Positions 40,906 to 50,056 of a stretch of DNA of 64,000 nucleotides are shown in pieces (positions within the stretch are counted from its first letter, which is position 1; each line of letters begins with the position of its first letter). Origin of the DNA: Delftia tsuruhatensis NBRC 16741 (GTDB lineage: Bacteria > Pseudomonadota > Gammaproteobacteria > Burkholderiales > Burkholderiaceae_C); the NCBI RefSeq assembly GCF_001571325.1, contig NZ_BCTO01000047.1:1-64000 (forward strand). Direction: 5' to 3'. The translations under genes and the position numbers were made by a program. The notes under the pieces are model-generated. The model was given only the letters and a program-made list of their open reading frames with translations. It had not been told where the DNA came from and did not search any database.

Positions 40906-43900
40906 ATGCCGCCGATGATCGAACCGAAACCGCACCCCACACGCCTGACCCGTTGGATGGCCGGCCTTGCGCGGTGGTCACTGGGGCTGGTCCTGGCCTT
41001 CTGGCTGGTCCTCGCCTCCGTGTGGGGGGTGCTCCATGGCTGGATTGTGCCGCGAATCGGCGAATGGCGTCCTCAGCTGGAATCCCTGGCCTCACGCACG
41101 CTGGGCCTACCGGTTCGCATAGGCAGCATCACGGCCCGCAGCGAGGGATTGGTCCCCCGCTTCGAGCTGGGCGACGTGGTGGTGCAAGACCCCGAACATT
41201 CGGCAGACGCCCTGCGCCTGCCCAGCGTGGTGGTCGCCGTTTCGGCACGCTCGCTGATGCGCCTGGGCGTGGAACAGATCTACATAGACCGTCCTGAACT
41301 CGTGGTGCGCCGCGCGGCCGATGGCCGAGTCTTCGTGGCCGGCATCGAGATCAGCCCTTCGGCCGGCGGGGACAATGCCGCCGCCGACTGGCTGTTTTCG
41401 CAGACCGAACTGGCGCTGCGCGGCGGCAGCCTGCTGTGGTTGGACGAACTGCGCCAGGCTCCGCCGCTGGCCTTGCGCGATGTGGACCTGGTGCTGCGCA
41501 ACAAGGGCTGGGGCCACGGACTGCGCCTGGATGCCACGCCGCCCGAAGGCTGGGGCAAGCGCTTCATGCTGACCGGCCTGTTCCGCGAGCCGCTGCTGTC
41601 CACGCACGAGGGCAACTGGCGCCGCTGGAGCGGCCAGGCCCATGCGATGTTCACGCGGATCGACCTGTCCCAGCTCGGCCAGTACATAGACACCTCTGGC
41701 TTGCGCCTGCAGCAGGGCCGGGGCGCGCTGCGCGCCTGGATAGACCTGCGCCAGGGCCAGCCCGTGGGCGCCATGGCCGACGTGGCCGTGAACGCGCTGC
41801 AGCTGCAGTGGCGCGAAGACCTGCAGCCGCTGAAGCTGCAGGCCCTGACGGGCAGGCTGAGCGTACAACACCAGGACGGCTGGCGCTTCGCTGCGCAGAA
41901 CCTGGAATTTTCCACGGGCGACGGCCTGCACTGGCCGGCTGGCAATCTGCGCGCGCGCTACAACCCCGCCGGCGCCAGCACGCAGGGGGCGCTGGGTGAG
42001 CACGGCGAGTTCCAGGCCGATGGCATTGACCTGGCCATCCTCGCCCAGCTGGGCCAGCGCCTGCCGCTTCCAGAGCAGGTGCAGCAGCACCTGGCCGATC
42101 TGGCACCGGCCGGCCGCCTGCACCAGTTCCAGGGAAGCTGGCGCGGCCCGCTGGAGTCCTTGCAGCAGTACAAGGCCAGTGGCGAACTGCAGCAACTGTC
42201 GATCAACGGCGTGGCATCGTCCGAAGGCCCCGCGGCGCCGGGCATGCCCGGCCTCAAGGGCCTGAACGCGCGCTTCTCGCTGGACCAGGACGGCGGCCAG
42301 GCCCAGCTGGAGATGGAGGGCACAGAGCAGCGGCCGGCGTCGCTGTCGTTCCCCGGCGTGTTCGAGGAGCCCGAGATCCCGCTGCACCGCCTGCAGGCCA
42401 GCCTGCGCTGGCAACTGCGCGGCCAGGCCATCAGCGTGCAGGTGCCCAGCCTGCGCTTTGCCAACGACGACACCGAAGGCGAGGCCCGCGCGCAATGGCA
42501 TACCGGCGACGGCAGCGACAGGCAGCCGCGCTTTCCCGGCGTGCTGGACCTGCAGGGCCAGCTGCGCAACGCCGACGGCACGCGCGTGCACCGCTACCTG
42601 CCGCTGGAGATTCCCGCCGACGCGCGCCACTATGTGCGCGAGGCTATACACGCCGGGCGCGCGAGCACGGTGAACTTCAAGGTGCGCGGCAACCTGGACC
42701 ACGTACCGGCCGACAAGCCCAGCCAGGGCGAGTTCCACATCGCGGCCAAGCTGCATGACGTGCACTATGAATATGTGCCGCCCCATCTGCTCACGCATGG
42801 CGAGGCGCCCTGGCCGGCCCTGGTCGATCTGTCCGGCGAGCTGGTGTTTGACCGCTCCTCCATGGCCGTGCGCAATGCGCGCGGCCAGTTCGCCGGCTAT
42901 CCGCAGCTGCAGATGCGCGACATCCAGGCCAGCATTCCCAACCTGGCCCACACCGAGGTGGCCGTCACCGCCAAGGGCCAGGGCCCGCTGGCCGACATGC
43001 TGGGGGTGGTCAAGACCTCGGCCCTGTCGGCGCTGACCGGGCACGTGCTGGACGGCAGCGAGGCCACGGGCGCCGCGCAACTGGCCCTGCAACTGCAATT
43101 GCCCATCGACCATCTGGACCGCAGCAAGGTGTCCGGGCAGGTCACGCTGGCGGGCAACTCGCTGCAGCTCGATGACGAGACACCGCACCTGAGCCAGCTG
43201 CGTGGCGCCGTCAAATTCTCCGACACCGGCTTCTCGCTGGTCGGCTTGCAGGCGCGGGCCCTGGGCGGTGAGCTGCGTGCCGATGGCGGCATGCAGGCGC
43301 TGGCGCGCAATGCGCCAGCCACCGAATCGTCCGTCAAGGTGCGGGTGCAGGGCACGGCCACGGCACAGGGGCTGCGCGATGCCAGGGAACTGGGCTGGGT
43401 GGCCGACCTGGCCCGCCATGCCGAGGGCCAGTCGCCCTATTCCCTGCTGCTGAAGGTGCGCCGTGGCACGCCCGAAATCCAGGTCCAGTCCAGCCTGCAG
43501 GGCATGCGCATCAACCTGCCGGCTCCGCTGGGCAAGGCCGCCGAGTCCATCCAGCCGTTGGCCGTGAGCCACCAGCTCGCGCCCGCCAGCTTCGCCGCGC
43601 CCGCCAGCTTCGCCGCGCCCGATGCCCCGCTGCGCGACCAGATCAGCGTGCAACTGGGCGACACGGGCTCGGTCTTCTATGAGCGCGACATCAGTGGCAA
43701 GCACAGCCGCGTGCTGCACGGCAGCATCCTCATCGGCCAGGAAGCGGTCACGGCCCCCACTTCGGGCCAGGGCGTGCAGGCCCATGTGCAGTTGCCGCTC
43801 TTCAATATCGACGACTGGCTGGCGCTGGCGCCGCAGTCCAGCGGCACCAGGCCAGAGCCCGCCGACGCCGCCACGGACCCTGCGCGCGAATACCTTCCCG

Positions 43901-45069
43901 ATCGGCTGAGCCTGCGCGTCAAGCAGCTGCAGGCCAAGGGGCGGCAGCTGCACGATGTGGTGGCGGGCATTTCGCGCGATGGCGGCTCGTGGCACAGCAA
44001 CCTCACTTCCCAGGAGCTGGATGGCTATGTGGGCTTTCGCGAAGGCACGGACGCCCAGCCCGAAGGGCAACTGGTCGCCCGGCTGTCCCGCCTGACGGTG
44101 CCGGAGGCCAAGTCCGAACGCGTGGACGCCCTGTTCAACGAAGGGCCGCGCCAGCTGCCGGCGCTGCAGATCGTGGTGGACGACATGCACCTGTCGGGCC
44201 ATGCGCTGGGCCGCCTGGAGGTCGAGGCCCGCAACCGCCCCGTGCCCGGCAACGCGGCGGCACGCGAATGGCAGCTGTCGCGCTTCAACATTTCCACGCC
44301 CGAGGCCACGCTGACGGCCAACGGCCAGTGGCGCCTGCCCCAGGGGCAGTCCGAGCATCCGGGGCGCAGCCAGCTGCAGTTCCAGCTGGACCTGCGCGAC
44401 GTGGGCAAGCTGCTCACGCGCTTTGACATGCCCGGCGTGGTGGGCAATGGCAAGGGGAGCCTGCAGGGCTCGGCGGGATGGACGGGCTCGCCCATCACGC
44501 CCGATTTCCGCAGCCTCTCGGGCTCCATGCACCTGGATGTGCAGACCGGCCAGTTCCTCAAGGCCGAACCGGGCCTGGCCAAGCTGCTGAGCGTGCTCAG
44601 CCTGCAGGCGCTGCCACGCCGGCTGACGCTGGATTTCCGCGATGTCTTCAGCAACGGCTTTGCCTTCGACTTCATGCGCGGTGATGTGCAGATCACCGAT
44701 GGCGTGGCGCGCACCAACAACATGCAGATGAAGGGCGTCAACGCCGCCGTGCTGATGGAAGGCACGGCAGACCTGGTCCAGGAGACGCAGAATCTGCACG
44801 TGGTGGTGGTGCCCGAGATCAACGCGATGACCGCCTCCCTGGTGGCCACGGCCATCAACCCCGTGATCGGCCTGGGCAGCTTTCTGGCGCAGGTGCTGCT
44901 GCGGGGCCCGCTGATTGCGGCAGCCACCAAGGAATTCCGCATCGACGGCAGCTGGGATGATCCCCAGGTCACTGCCTTGCCGCGCCGCCGGGCCGCAACG
45001 CCCTCTGACACACCGTCGCGCACGCCCTCCACCGCCACCGAGTCAGCCCCTTCAGGAGAGAACCCATGA
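40906..45069 (+). CDS. yhdP: YhdP-family AsmA-like envelope protein (TIGR02099)
   Basis: 1387 residues. One N-terminal membrane helix (about 20-45, LGLVLAFWLVLASVWGVL) anchors a very long periplasmic beta-rich repeat body. The C-terminal AsmA-like region carries MKGVNAAVLMEGTADL and VVVPEINA. YhdP, with TamB and YdbH, bridges inner and outer membranes and carries phospholipids to the outer membrane. ATGs at 40906 and 40915 are both possible starts. A tandem 18-bp duplication lies at 43585-43620. The nitrilase start overlaps its stop by 4 bp. It is divergent from glnE, a common betaproteobacterial order. Confidence 0.9.
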   Translation: MPPMIEPKPHPTRLTRWMAGLARWSLGLVLAFWLVLASVWGVLHGWIVPRIGEWRPQLESLASRTLGLPVRIGSITARSEGLVPRFELGDVVVQDPEHSADALRLPSVVVAVSARSLMRLGVEQIYIDRPELVVRRAADGRVFVAGIEISPSAGGDNAAADWLFSQTELALRGGSLLWLDELRQAPPLALRDVDLVLRNKGWGHGLRLDATPPEGWGKRFMLTGLFREPLLSTHEGNWRRWSGQAHAMFTRIDLSQLGQYIDTSGLRLQQGRGALRAWIDLRQGQPVGAMADVAVNALQLQWREDLQPLKLQALTGRLSVQHQDGWRFAAQNLEFSTGDGLHWPAGNLRARYNPAGASTQGALGEHGEFQADGIDLAILAQLGQRLPLPEQVQQHLADLAPAGRLHQFQGSWRGPLESLQQYKASGELQQLSINGVASSEGPAAPGMPGLKGLNARFSLDQDGGQAQLEMEGTEQRPASLSFPGVFEEPEIPLHRLQASLRWQLRGQAISVQVPSLRFANDDTEGEARAQWHTGDGSDRQPRFPGVLDLQGQLRNADGTRVHRYLPLEIPADARHYVREAIHAGRASTVNFKVRGNLDHVPADKPSQGEFHIAAKLHDVHYEYVPPHLLTHGEAPWPALVDLSGELVFDRSSMAVRNARGQFAGYPQLQMRDIQASIPNLAHTEVAVTAKGQGPLADMLGVVKTSALSALTGHVLDGSEATGAAQLALQLQLPIDHLDRSKVSGQVTLAGNSLQLDDETPHLSQLRGAVKFSDTGFSLVGLQARALGGELRADGGMQALARNAPATESSVKVRVQGTATAQGLRDARELGWVADLARHAEGQSPYSLLLKVRRGTPEIQVQSSLQGMRINLPAPLGKAAESIQPLAVSHQLAPASFAAPASFAAPDAPLRDQISVQLGDTGSVFYERDISGKHSRVLHGSILIGQEAVTAPTSGQGVQAHVQLPLFNIDDWLALAPQSSGTRPEPADAATDPAREYLPDRLSLRVKQLQAKGRQLHDVVAGISRDGGSWHSNLTSQELDGYVGFREGTDAQPEGQLVARLSRLTVPEAKSERVDALFNEGPRQLPALQIVVDDMHLSGHALGRLEVEARNRPVPGNAAAREWQLSRFNISTPEATLTANGQWRLPQGQSEHPGRSQLQFQLDLRDVGKLLTRFDMPGVVGNGKGSLQGSAGWTGSPITPDFRSLSGSMHLDVQTGQFLKAEPGLAKLLSVLSLQALPRRLTLDFRDVFSNGFAFDFMRGDVQITDGVARTNNMQMKGVNAAVLMEGTADLVQETQNLHVVVVPEINAMTASLVATAINPVIGLGSFLAQVLLRGPLIAAATKEFRIDGSWDDPQVTALPRRRAATPSDTPSRTPSTATESAPSGENP
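43585..43620 (+). repeat. tandem 18-bp duplication within yhdP
   Basis: Two perfect copies of GCCAGCTTCGCCGCGCCC in frame, encoding ASFAAP twice. The unit could change copy number without breaking the frame. Confidence 0.9.
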
Positions 45070-45881
45070 AAATCGCAGCCCTGCAAATGGTGTCGGAACC
45101 CGATGTGCGCGCCAACCTCGACCAGGCCATGGCCCTGCTGCGCCAGGCGCGCGAGCAGGGCGCCGAACTCGCGGCCCTGCCCGAATACTTCTGTGCCATG
45201 GGCCTGCGCGATACCGACAAGCTGGCCTATCGCGAGAGCTTCGGCCAAGGCCCCATCCAGGACTTCCTGGGCCGCGCCGCGCGCGAGCTGCAGCTGTGGA
45301 TCGTCGGCGGCACCCTGCCCCTGGTGGCCGATGACGATGCCCACGTGCTCAACAGCTCGCTGGTGTTCTCGCCCCAGGGCGAATGCGTGGCGCGCTACGA
45401 CAAGATCCACCTGTTCCACTACGACAACGGCCGCGAGCGCTACACGGAGGCCGCCGTGGTCCAGGCCGGCCACACGCCCGTGACCTGCGACATCACCTCG
45501 CGCGAGGGCGAGTCCTGGCGCCTGGGCCTGAGCGTGTGCTACGACCTGCGCTTTCCCGAGCTGTACCGCCGACTGGCCGAGCAGGGTGCCGACCTGCTGC
45601 TGGTGCCCGCCGCCTTCACCCACATCACGGGCCTGGCCCACTGGGAGGTGCTGCTGCGCGCCCGCGCCATCGAAAACCAGGCCTACCTGCTGGCGCCCGC
45701 CCAGGGCGGCCACCATGAGAACGGCCGCCGCACCTGGGGCCACAGCCTGCTGGCCGACCCCTGGGGCATGGTGCTGGCGCAGCAGGCCGAGGGTGCAGGC
45801 GTGGTGCTGGGCGAGATCAAGCGCGAGCGCCTGGCGCATGTGCGCCGCCAGTTGCCGGCCCTGGAGCACCGCGTCCTGTGA
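45066..45881 (+). CDS. carbon-nitrogen hydrolase (nitrilase superfamily, Nit/omega-amidase type)
   Basis: 271 residues with the nitrilase Glu-Lys-Cys triad visible: E40 in LPEYF, K113 in YDKIHLF and C158 in SVCYDLRFPELY. The CYDLRFPELY motif points to the Nit1/NitFhit branch, which hydrolyses deaminated glutathione or alpha-keto acid amides, more than to true nitrilases. No signal peptide, cytosolic. The ATG overlaps the yhdP stop (ATGA) and its own TGA overlaps the GTG start of the sensor kinase, so all three are probably one coupled operon. Confidence 0.92.
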   Translation: MKIAALQMVSEPDVRANLDQAMALLRQAREQGAELAALPEYFCAMGLRDTDKLAYRESFGQGPIQDFLGRAARELQLWIVGGTLPLVADDDAHVLNSSLVFSPQGECVARYDKIHLFHYDNGRERYTEAAVVQAGHTPVTCDITSREGESWRLGLSVCYDLRFPELYRRLAEQGADLLLVPAAFTHITGLAHWEVLLRARAIENQAYLLAPAQGGHHENGRRTWGHSLLADPWGMVLAQQAEGAGVVLGEIKRERLAHVRRQLPALEHRVL

Positions 45882-48007
45882 ATCCGCTGCACCTGTCCAC
45901 GCCCGCCCCTGCCGAAGGCCGCTGGCCCTGGCGCCGCTGGCGCACTGCCTGGCGGCGCTGGTCGCTGTGGAGCCTGCTGGTCGCTTTGGTGGCCAGCATG
46001 CTCATCACCATGGTCTGGCTGGCCGGACGCTATGAGGCCTCCCAGGTCCAGGACAAGCTGGAGCGCGACACCGCCAATGCCGTGGCCGACATACGCGCCG
46101 CCCTCAACCGCAACCTGCAGGACCTGCAGGCGCTGAACGCGCCCGACAACGACCCTGCCGAGTGGAAGACCCGCGCCGCCGAGCTGCTGCAGGTGCGCCG
46201 CGAGCTGATGCGCATCGAATGGCGCGATGCGGGCCTGCAGATCCGCTCCCATGCCGAGACGCCCTACCGCAACGTGCAGTGGGAAGACCAGCTGCGCACG
46301 CAAAACACCCATCCGGAGGCCGTGCTGACCTGCACCCACGCGCGCCGCCTCAACGGCCCGGCCTACTCGCCCAGCTACTTCCAGCTGCTGGCCGAAGGCC
46401 TGGGCACGGAGATGATGGAGGTCTGCCTGCCATTGACGCAAAGCGGCCACATCATCGGCTTTGTCATCGGCACCTACAGCCTGCAAAGCCTGCTGATCAC
46501 CCAGGTCAGCAAGAACCTGCCGCGCACCCAGGAAGTGTCCTTCACCGAGCCGGACGGCACGCGCCTGGCCCTGCTGGGCGCCTCCTGGCGCGGCACGCGC
46601 ATGTTCACGGCGCAGCAGCTGCTGGACCTGCCGGGCAGCACCCTGGTGCTGCGCATGGACAGCTGGCACCGCGCGCCCAGCGTATTCCCCAACGTGCTCA
46701 CGGCCCTGGTGACGCTGATGTCCATCGCCCTGGTGTCCGTGGTCGCCGTGCTGGTGCGCGACAACCGCCGACGCCTGCGCGCCGAGCGCGATCTGGGCGA
46801 TGCGCTGGCCTTTCGCAAGGCCATGGAGGACTCGCTGGTCACGGGCCTGCGCGCGCGCGATCTGCAGGGCCGCATCAGCTATGTGAACCCGGCCTTCTGC
46901 AGCATGGTGGGCTTCACGGCCGAGGAACTGCTGGGACTGAGCATTGCGCCCTACTGGCCGCCCGAGCGCGCCGAGATCTACGCGCGCCGGCGCGACAGCC
47001 GCCTGTCCGGCAACGCCCCGCCGCCGCGCGAGGGCCATGAAAGCATCTTCATGCGCAAGGACGGAACGCGCTTTCCGGTGTTGATCTTCGAGGCGCCGCT
47101 GATCAATGCCCAGGGCCAGCACACCGGCTGGATGAGTGCCTTCATCGACATCAGCGAGCAAAAGCGCATGGAAGAGATCTCACGCGCCTCGCAGGAGCGC
47201 CTGCAGGCCACGGCCCGCCTGGCCACGGTGGGCGAGATGGCCTCGCTGCTGAGCCATGAACTCACCCAGCCGCTGGTGGCCATCTCCAGCTACGCCACGG
47301 GATCGCTGAACATGCTGGGGAGCGACGATGGCACGGGCACGGGCACGGACACGGGCACAGGTGCAGGTGCGGGCAGCGCCATCTCGGACCATGAAGCCCG
47401 GCTGCGCCAGCAACTGCAGGACCTGCGCATGGCCATGGAGCGCATCAGCTTCCAGGCCGACCGCGCAGGCCGCGTGATCAAGAGCGTGCGCGATTTCGTG
47501 CGGCGGCGCGACCAGTCCCGCGAAGTCATAGGCGCCGCCGAACTCATAGACGCCGTGCTGCCGCTGATCAGCCTGCAGGCACGCAACCTGGGCGTGCGCG
47601 TGACCACCGACATCGAGCCCGGCCTCCCGCCCGTGCTGTGCGATCCGACCATGATCGAGCAGGTGCTGCTCAACCTGGCGCGCAACGGCATGCAGGCCAT
47701 GGACTCGCCCGAGACCATGGAGCGCGAGCTGCAGCTGCGCGTGCGCCGTGCGGCCGCCAGCACGCGCCGCAGCTGGGTGGAGTTCGCCGTCATCGACTGC
47801 GGCACCGGCATTCCCCAGCATGTGGCGGAGCAACTGTTCACGCCCTTTTTCACCACGCGCAACGAGGGCATGGGCCTGGGCCTGAGCCTGTGCCGTACCG
47901 TGGTCGAGCAGCATGGCGGCCACCTGCAGCACAGCCCCCACAGCCCGCGCGGGACCGTCTTCGCCTTCACGCTGCCGGCGCACAGCCCTGCGCAGGTGCA
48001 GGCATAG
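45878..48007 (+). CDS. PAS-containing sensor histidine kinase, FixL/DctB-like
   Basis: 709 residues from a GTG overlapping the previous stop. Membrane segments near 33-52 and 275-295 flank a periplasmic sensor. A PAS domain follows (about 315-430; GRISYVNPAFCSMVGFTAEE, with FIDISEQK at its end). The phospho-acceptor is H460 in SLLSHELTQPLVAIS; the ATPase part shows NLARNGMQAM, DCGTGIP and GMGLGLSLCRT. A (Gly-Thr)-type repeat of about 15 residues (485-499) is inserted between the two dimerisation helices. The FixJ-like regulator follows 34 bp on, so they form a two-component pair; the signal is unknown. Confidence 0.92.
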   Translation: MNPLHLSTPAPAEGRWPWRRWRTAWRRWSLWSLLVALVASMLITMVWLAGRYEASQVQDKLERDTANAVADIRAALNRNLQDLQALNAPDNDPAEWKTRAAELLQVRRELMRIEWRDAGLQIRSHAETPYRNVQWEDQLRTQNTHPEAVLTCTHARRLNGPAYSPSYFQLLAEGLGTEMMEVCLPLTQSGHIIGFVIGTYSLQSLLITQVSKNLPRTQEVSFTEPDGTRLALLGASWRGTRMFTAQQLLDLPGSTLVLRMDSWHRAPSVFPNVLTALVTLMSIALVSVVAVLVRDNRRRLRAERDLGDALAFRKAMEDSLVTGLRARDLQGRISYVNPAFCSMVGFTAEELLGLSIAPYWPPERAEIYARRRDSRLSGNAPPPREGHESIFMRKDGTRFPVLIFEAPLINAQGQHTGWMSAFIDISEQKRMEEISRASQERLQATARLATVGEMASLLSHELTQPLVAISSYATGSLNMLGSDDGTGTGTDTGTGAGAGSAISDHEARLRQQLQDLRMAMERISFQADRAGRVIKSVRDFVRRRDQSREVIGAAELIDAVLPLISLQARNLGVRVTTDIEPGLPPVLCDPTMIEQVLLNLARNGMQAMDSPETMERELQLRVRRAAASTRRSWVEFAVIDCGTGIPQHVAEQLFTPFFTTRNEGMGLGLSLCRTVVEQHGGHLQHSPHSPRGTVFAFTLPAHSPAQVQA
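47330..47371 (+). repeat. in-frame hexanucleotide repeat (GGCACG type, 7 units) in the kinase gene
   Basis: Units read GGCACG, GGCACG, GGCACG, GACACG, GGCACA, GGTGCA, GGTGCG. They encode GTGTGTDTGTGAGA in the loop of the phospho-acceptor helical hairpin. The first three are identical, so slipped-strand changes in length are possible and would keep the frame. Confidence 0.9.
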
Positions 48008-48041
48008 ATGGCACCAATGGAACAAATGGAACAATAGGCCC

Positions 48042-48671
48042 ATGGAACCTGTACCCGACGCCACCGTCTACATCGTCGACGACGACACCGATGTCCGCGA
48101 AGCGCTGGCCTGGCTGCTGCGCTCGCGCCGCCTGCTCAGCGAATGCTATGACAGCGCAGAGGCCTTCGACGCCATGCTGCAGTCGCGCCCACCGCCACGC
48201 AATCCCTGCTGCCTGCTGCTGGACATGCGCATGGGCGGCATGAGCGGGCTGGCGCTGTTCAACCTCATGCTGGAACGCAACCAGATCGCAGGCATGCCCG
48301 TGATCTTCCTGACCGGCCATGCCGACGTGCCCACGGCCGTGGACACCGTCAAGCGCGGCGCCTTCGACTTCTGCGAGAAGCCTTTCTCGGACAATGCCCT
48401 CGTGGACCGCATCGAACAGGCGCTGGAACTGTCGGCCCAGCACCAGGCTGAAACCCGTGCGCGCGAAGCCGTGCGTGCACGCTTCAACGAGCTGACGGAG
48501 CGCGAGCGCGACGTGATGCGCCTGGTGGTCGAGGGCATTCCCAACAAGCTCATCGCCGACCAGCTGGACATCAGCGTGCGCACCGTCGAGGTCCACCGCG
48601 CGCGCGTCTTCGACAAGATGCAGGTCAAGTCGGCCGTTGAACTGGCCAACCTGCTGCGCACACACGGCTGA
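48042..48671 (+). CDS. FixJ/NarL-type response regulator with LuxR helix-turn-helix
   Basis: 209 residues: receiver domain with the acidic cluster VDDD, phospho-acceptor D61 (LLLDMRMGGMSG), T near 86 (FLTGHADV) and K near 108 (CEKPF), then a LuxR-type helix-turn-helix (LTERERDVMRLVVEG...NKLIADQLDISVRTVEVHRARV). This is the FixJ/TtrR/DctR shape and the partner of the kinase upstream. Just before its start the 9-mer AATGGAACA occurs twice in tandem (about 48016-48033). Its stop is 5 bp from the converging gene's stop. Targets unknown. Confidence 0.94.
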   Translation: MEPVPDATVYIVDDDTDVREALAWLLRSRRLLSECYDSAEAFDAMLQSRPPPRNPCCLLLDMRMGGMSGLALFNLMLERNQIAGMPVIFLTGHADVPTAVDTVKRGAFDFCEKPFSDNALVDRIEQALELSAQHQAETRAREAVRARFNELTERERDVMRLVVEGIPNKLIADQLDISVRTVEVHRARVFDKMQVKSAVELANLLRTHG

Positions 48672-48676
48672 CCCCT

Positions 48677-49951
48677 TCAGAAATACGTGGCAATCACGTC
48701 CACCACGTCATAGCGGTCATTGACGACGGCCAACTGCCGCCATTTGTCAAAGGTCAGGCAGGGGTGGGAGATGTCGAAGGCCAGCATGTCGCCTATGCGC
48801 AGGCCATCGTCCTCGGCCACCTTCAGGAAAGCATGCTGGTCCATCATGGCCGTGACCTCCCAATGCGGTGGCGCCGCCACGGGCGCGGCATCACCGGGGC
48901 GGTAGCGCAGCGCGGGCCGGGGAGGCACGGCCTCGAAGGCGGTATCGCGCTTGCCCAGCGCCACGATGGCGCGGCCGGGCTCGGGCAGCGACTGCACATA
49001 GGCCCAGACCTGCAGCGCAGGCTGCAGGCTGGCACGCATCTGCTGCGCCACGGGATTGGTCTGGTCGATGCGCCGCTGCGCTGCCTGGTAGATGCCCGCG
49101 TCATGCGTGAGATAGCAGCCCGGGCGCAGCACCAGATCCAGCGGACCGCCGATGTCGGCCTTGCCGAACTCCTGGGCCACCACGTCATACCAGGCCGAGC
49201 CGGCGCCAGTGAGCACGGCCGGGCTGCGCTGCAGCCGGCCCTCGCCCGCCAGCCGCTGGAGCCAGTCCACGGCGCGCCGCAGCAGGGTGCGGATGGGTTC
49301 TTCTTCCTTGAGGACGCCCTCGTAGACCTCGATCCCGGCCAGTCGCACGCCGGCACCGGCCCGGGCCAGCGCGTCCAGCAGCGGCTGCATCTGCGCATCG
49401 GAGCGAACGCCCGTGCGCCCGCCGGGCGGGCCCAGTTCGATCAGCACCTGCACGGACCGGCCCGCTGCGCCAAAAAAGGCGGCCAGCTGCTCGACCTGCT
49501 CGGCACAATCGACCAGGCAGAAGAACTCGAAGCCGGGATCGGCCAGCAGCTCGGCCACGGCCGCCATGTTGCGCCGGCCGATCAACTGGTTGGCCATGAG
49601 CACGCGGCGCACGCCATGGGCATGGGCCACGCACGTCTGCTGAGCGGTGGCCAGCGTGATGCCCCAGGCGCCCGCGTCGATCTGCTGGCGGAACAGGCGG
49701 GGCGCCATGGTCGTCTTTCCGTGGGGCGCGAGCTGGGCGCCGTAGGCATCCACAAAGCGCTGCATCCAGGCCAGGTTGTGCGACAGGCGCGACTGCGACA
49801 GCACAGCCACAGGCAAACTCAAGTCTTCCCGCAGCAGATTCCAGCCCTGCGCGGCAGCGTCCTGCGGCGTGCAGGGGGCGGACAGCGCGCCCAGGCCCTT
49901 GTCGAGCGGGCTGACCACGTCGGCCGCGCCCGCTGTGCTTGCTTCACTCAT
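48677..49951 (-). CDS. D-serine dehydratase-like / amino acid deaminase, PLP fold type III
   Basis: 424 residues from MSEAST at 49951, with GGGGAG 5 nt before the ATG. The N-terminal alanine-racemase-type barrel holds the PLP lysine K79 in APHGKTTMAP; the C-terminal DSD1-like beta domain carries the metal-binding histidine and cysteine in FDISHPCLTFDKW. Eukaryotic-type D-serine dehydratases and bacterial D-threonine aldolases share this layout. It likely deaminates or cleaves a D-hydroxy amino acid using Zn or Mn; the substrate is not known. Cytosolic. Its stop nearly abuts that of the response regulator. Confidence 0.88.
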   Translation of the reverse strand: MSEASTAGAADVVSPLDKGLGALSAPCTPQDAAAQGWNLLREDLSLPVAVLSQSRLSHNLAWMQRFVDAYGAQLAPHGKTTMAPRLFRQQIDAGAWGITLATAQQTCVAHAHGVRRVLMANQLIGRRNMAAVAELLADPGFEFFCLVDCAEQVEQLAAFFGAAGRSVQVLIELGPPGGRTGVRSDAQMQPLLDALARAGAGVRLAGIEVYEGVLKEEEPIRTLLRRAVDWLQRLAGEGRLQRSPAVLTGAGSAWYDVVAQEFGKADIGGPLDLVLRPGCYLTHDAGIYQAAQRRIDQTNPVAQQMRASLQPALQVWAYVQSLPEPGRAIVALGKRDTAFEAVPPRPALRYRPGDAAPVAAPPHWEVTAMMDQHAFLKVAEDDGLRIGDMLAFDISHPCLTFDKWRQLAVVNDRYDVVDVIATYF

Positions 49952-50011
49952 ACGACTCCCCATTGATGGATGGGAGCCAGCATAGGGCAATGCCGGTGCC
50001 CGCCCACGCAA

Positions 50012-50035
50012 AAACGCCCCGCGTTGCGGGGCGTT
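50012..50035 (-). terminator. terminator of the OmpA-like lipoprotein gene
   Basis: On the minus strand AACGCCCCGC, AAC loop, GCGGGGCGTT plus further Ts: a 10-bp perfect stem 21 bp past the stop of the gene at 50057-50767. Confidence 0.9.
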
Positions 50036-50056
50036 GCATCCGGGCCAGAGCCGGGA

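Noticed and set aside
41107..44799. Open frame of about 1230 codons antisense to yhdP
   Set aside because: High-GC shadow of yhdP with no recognisable features.
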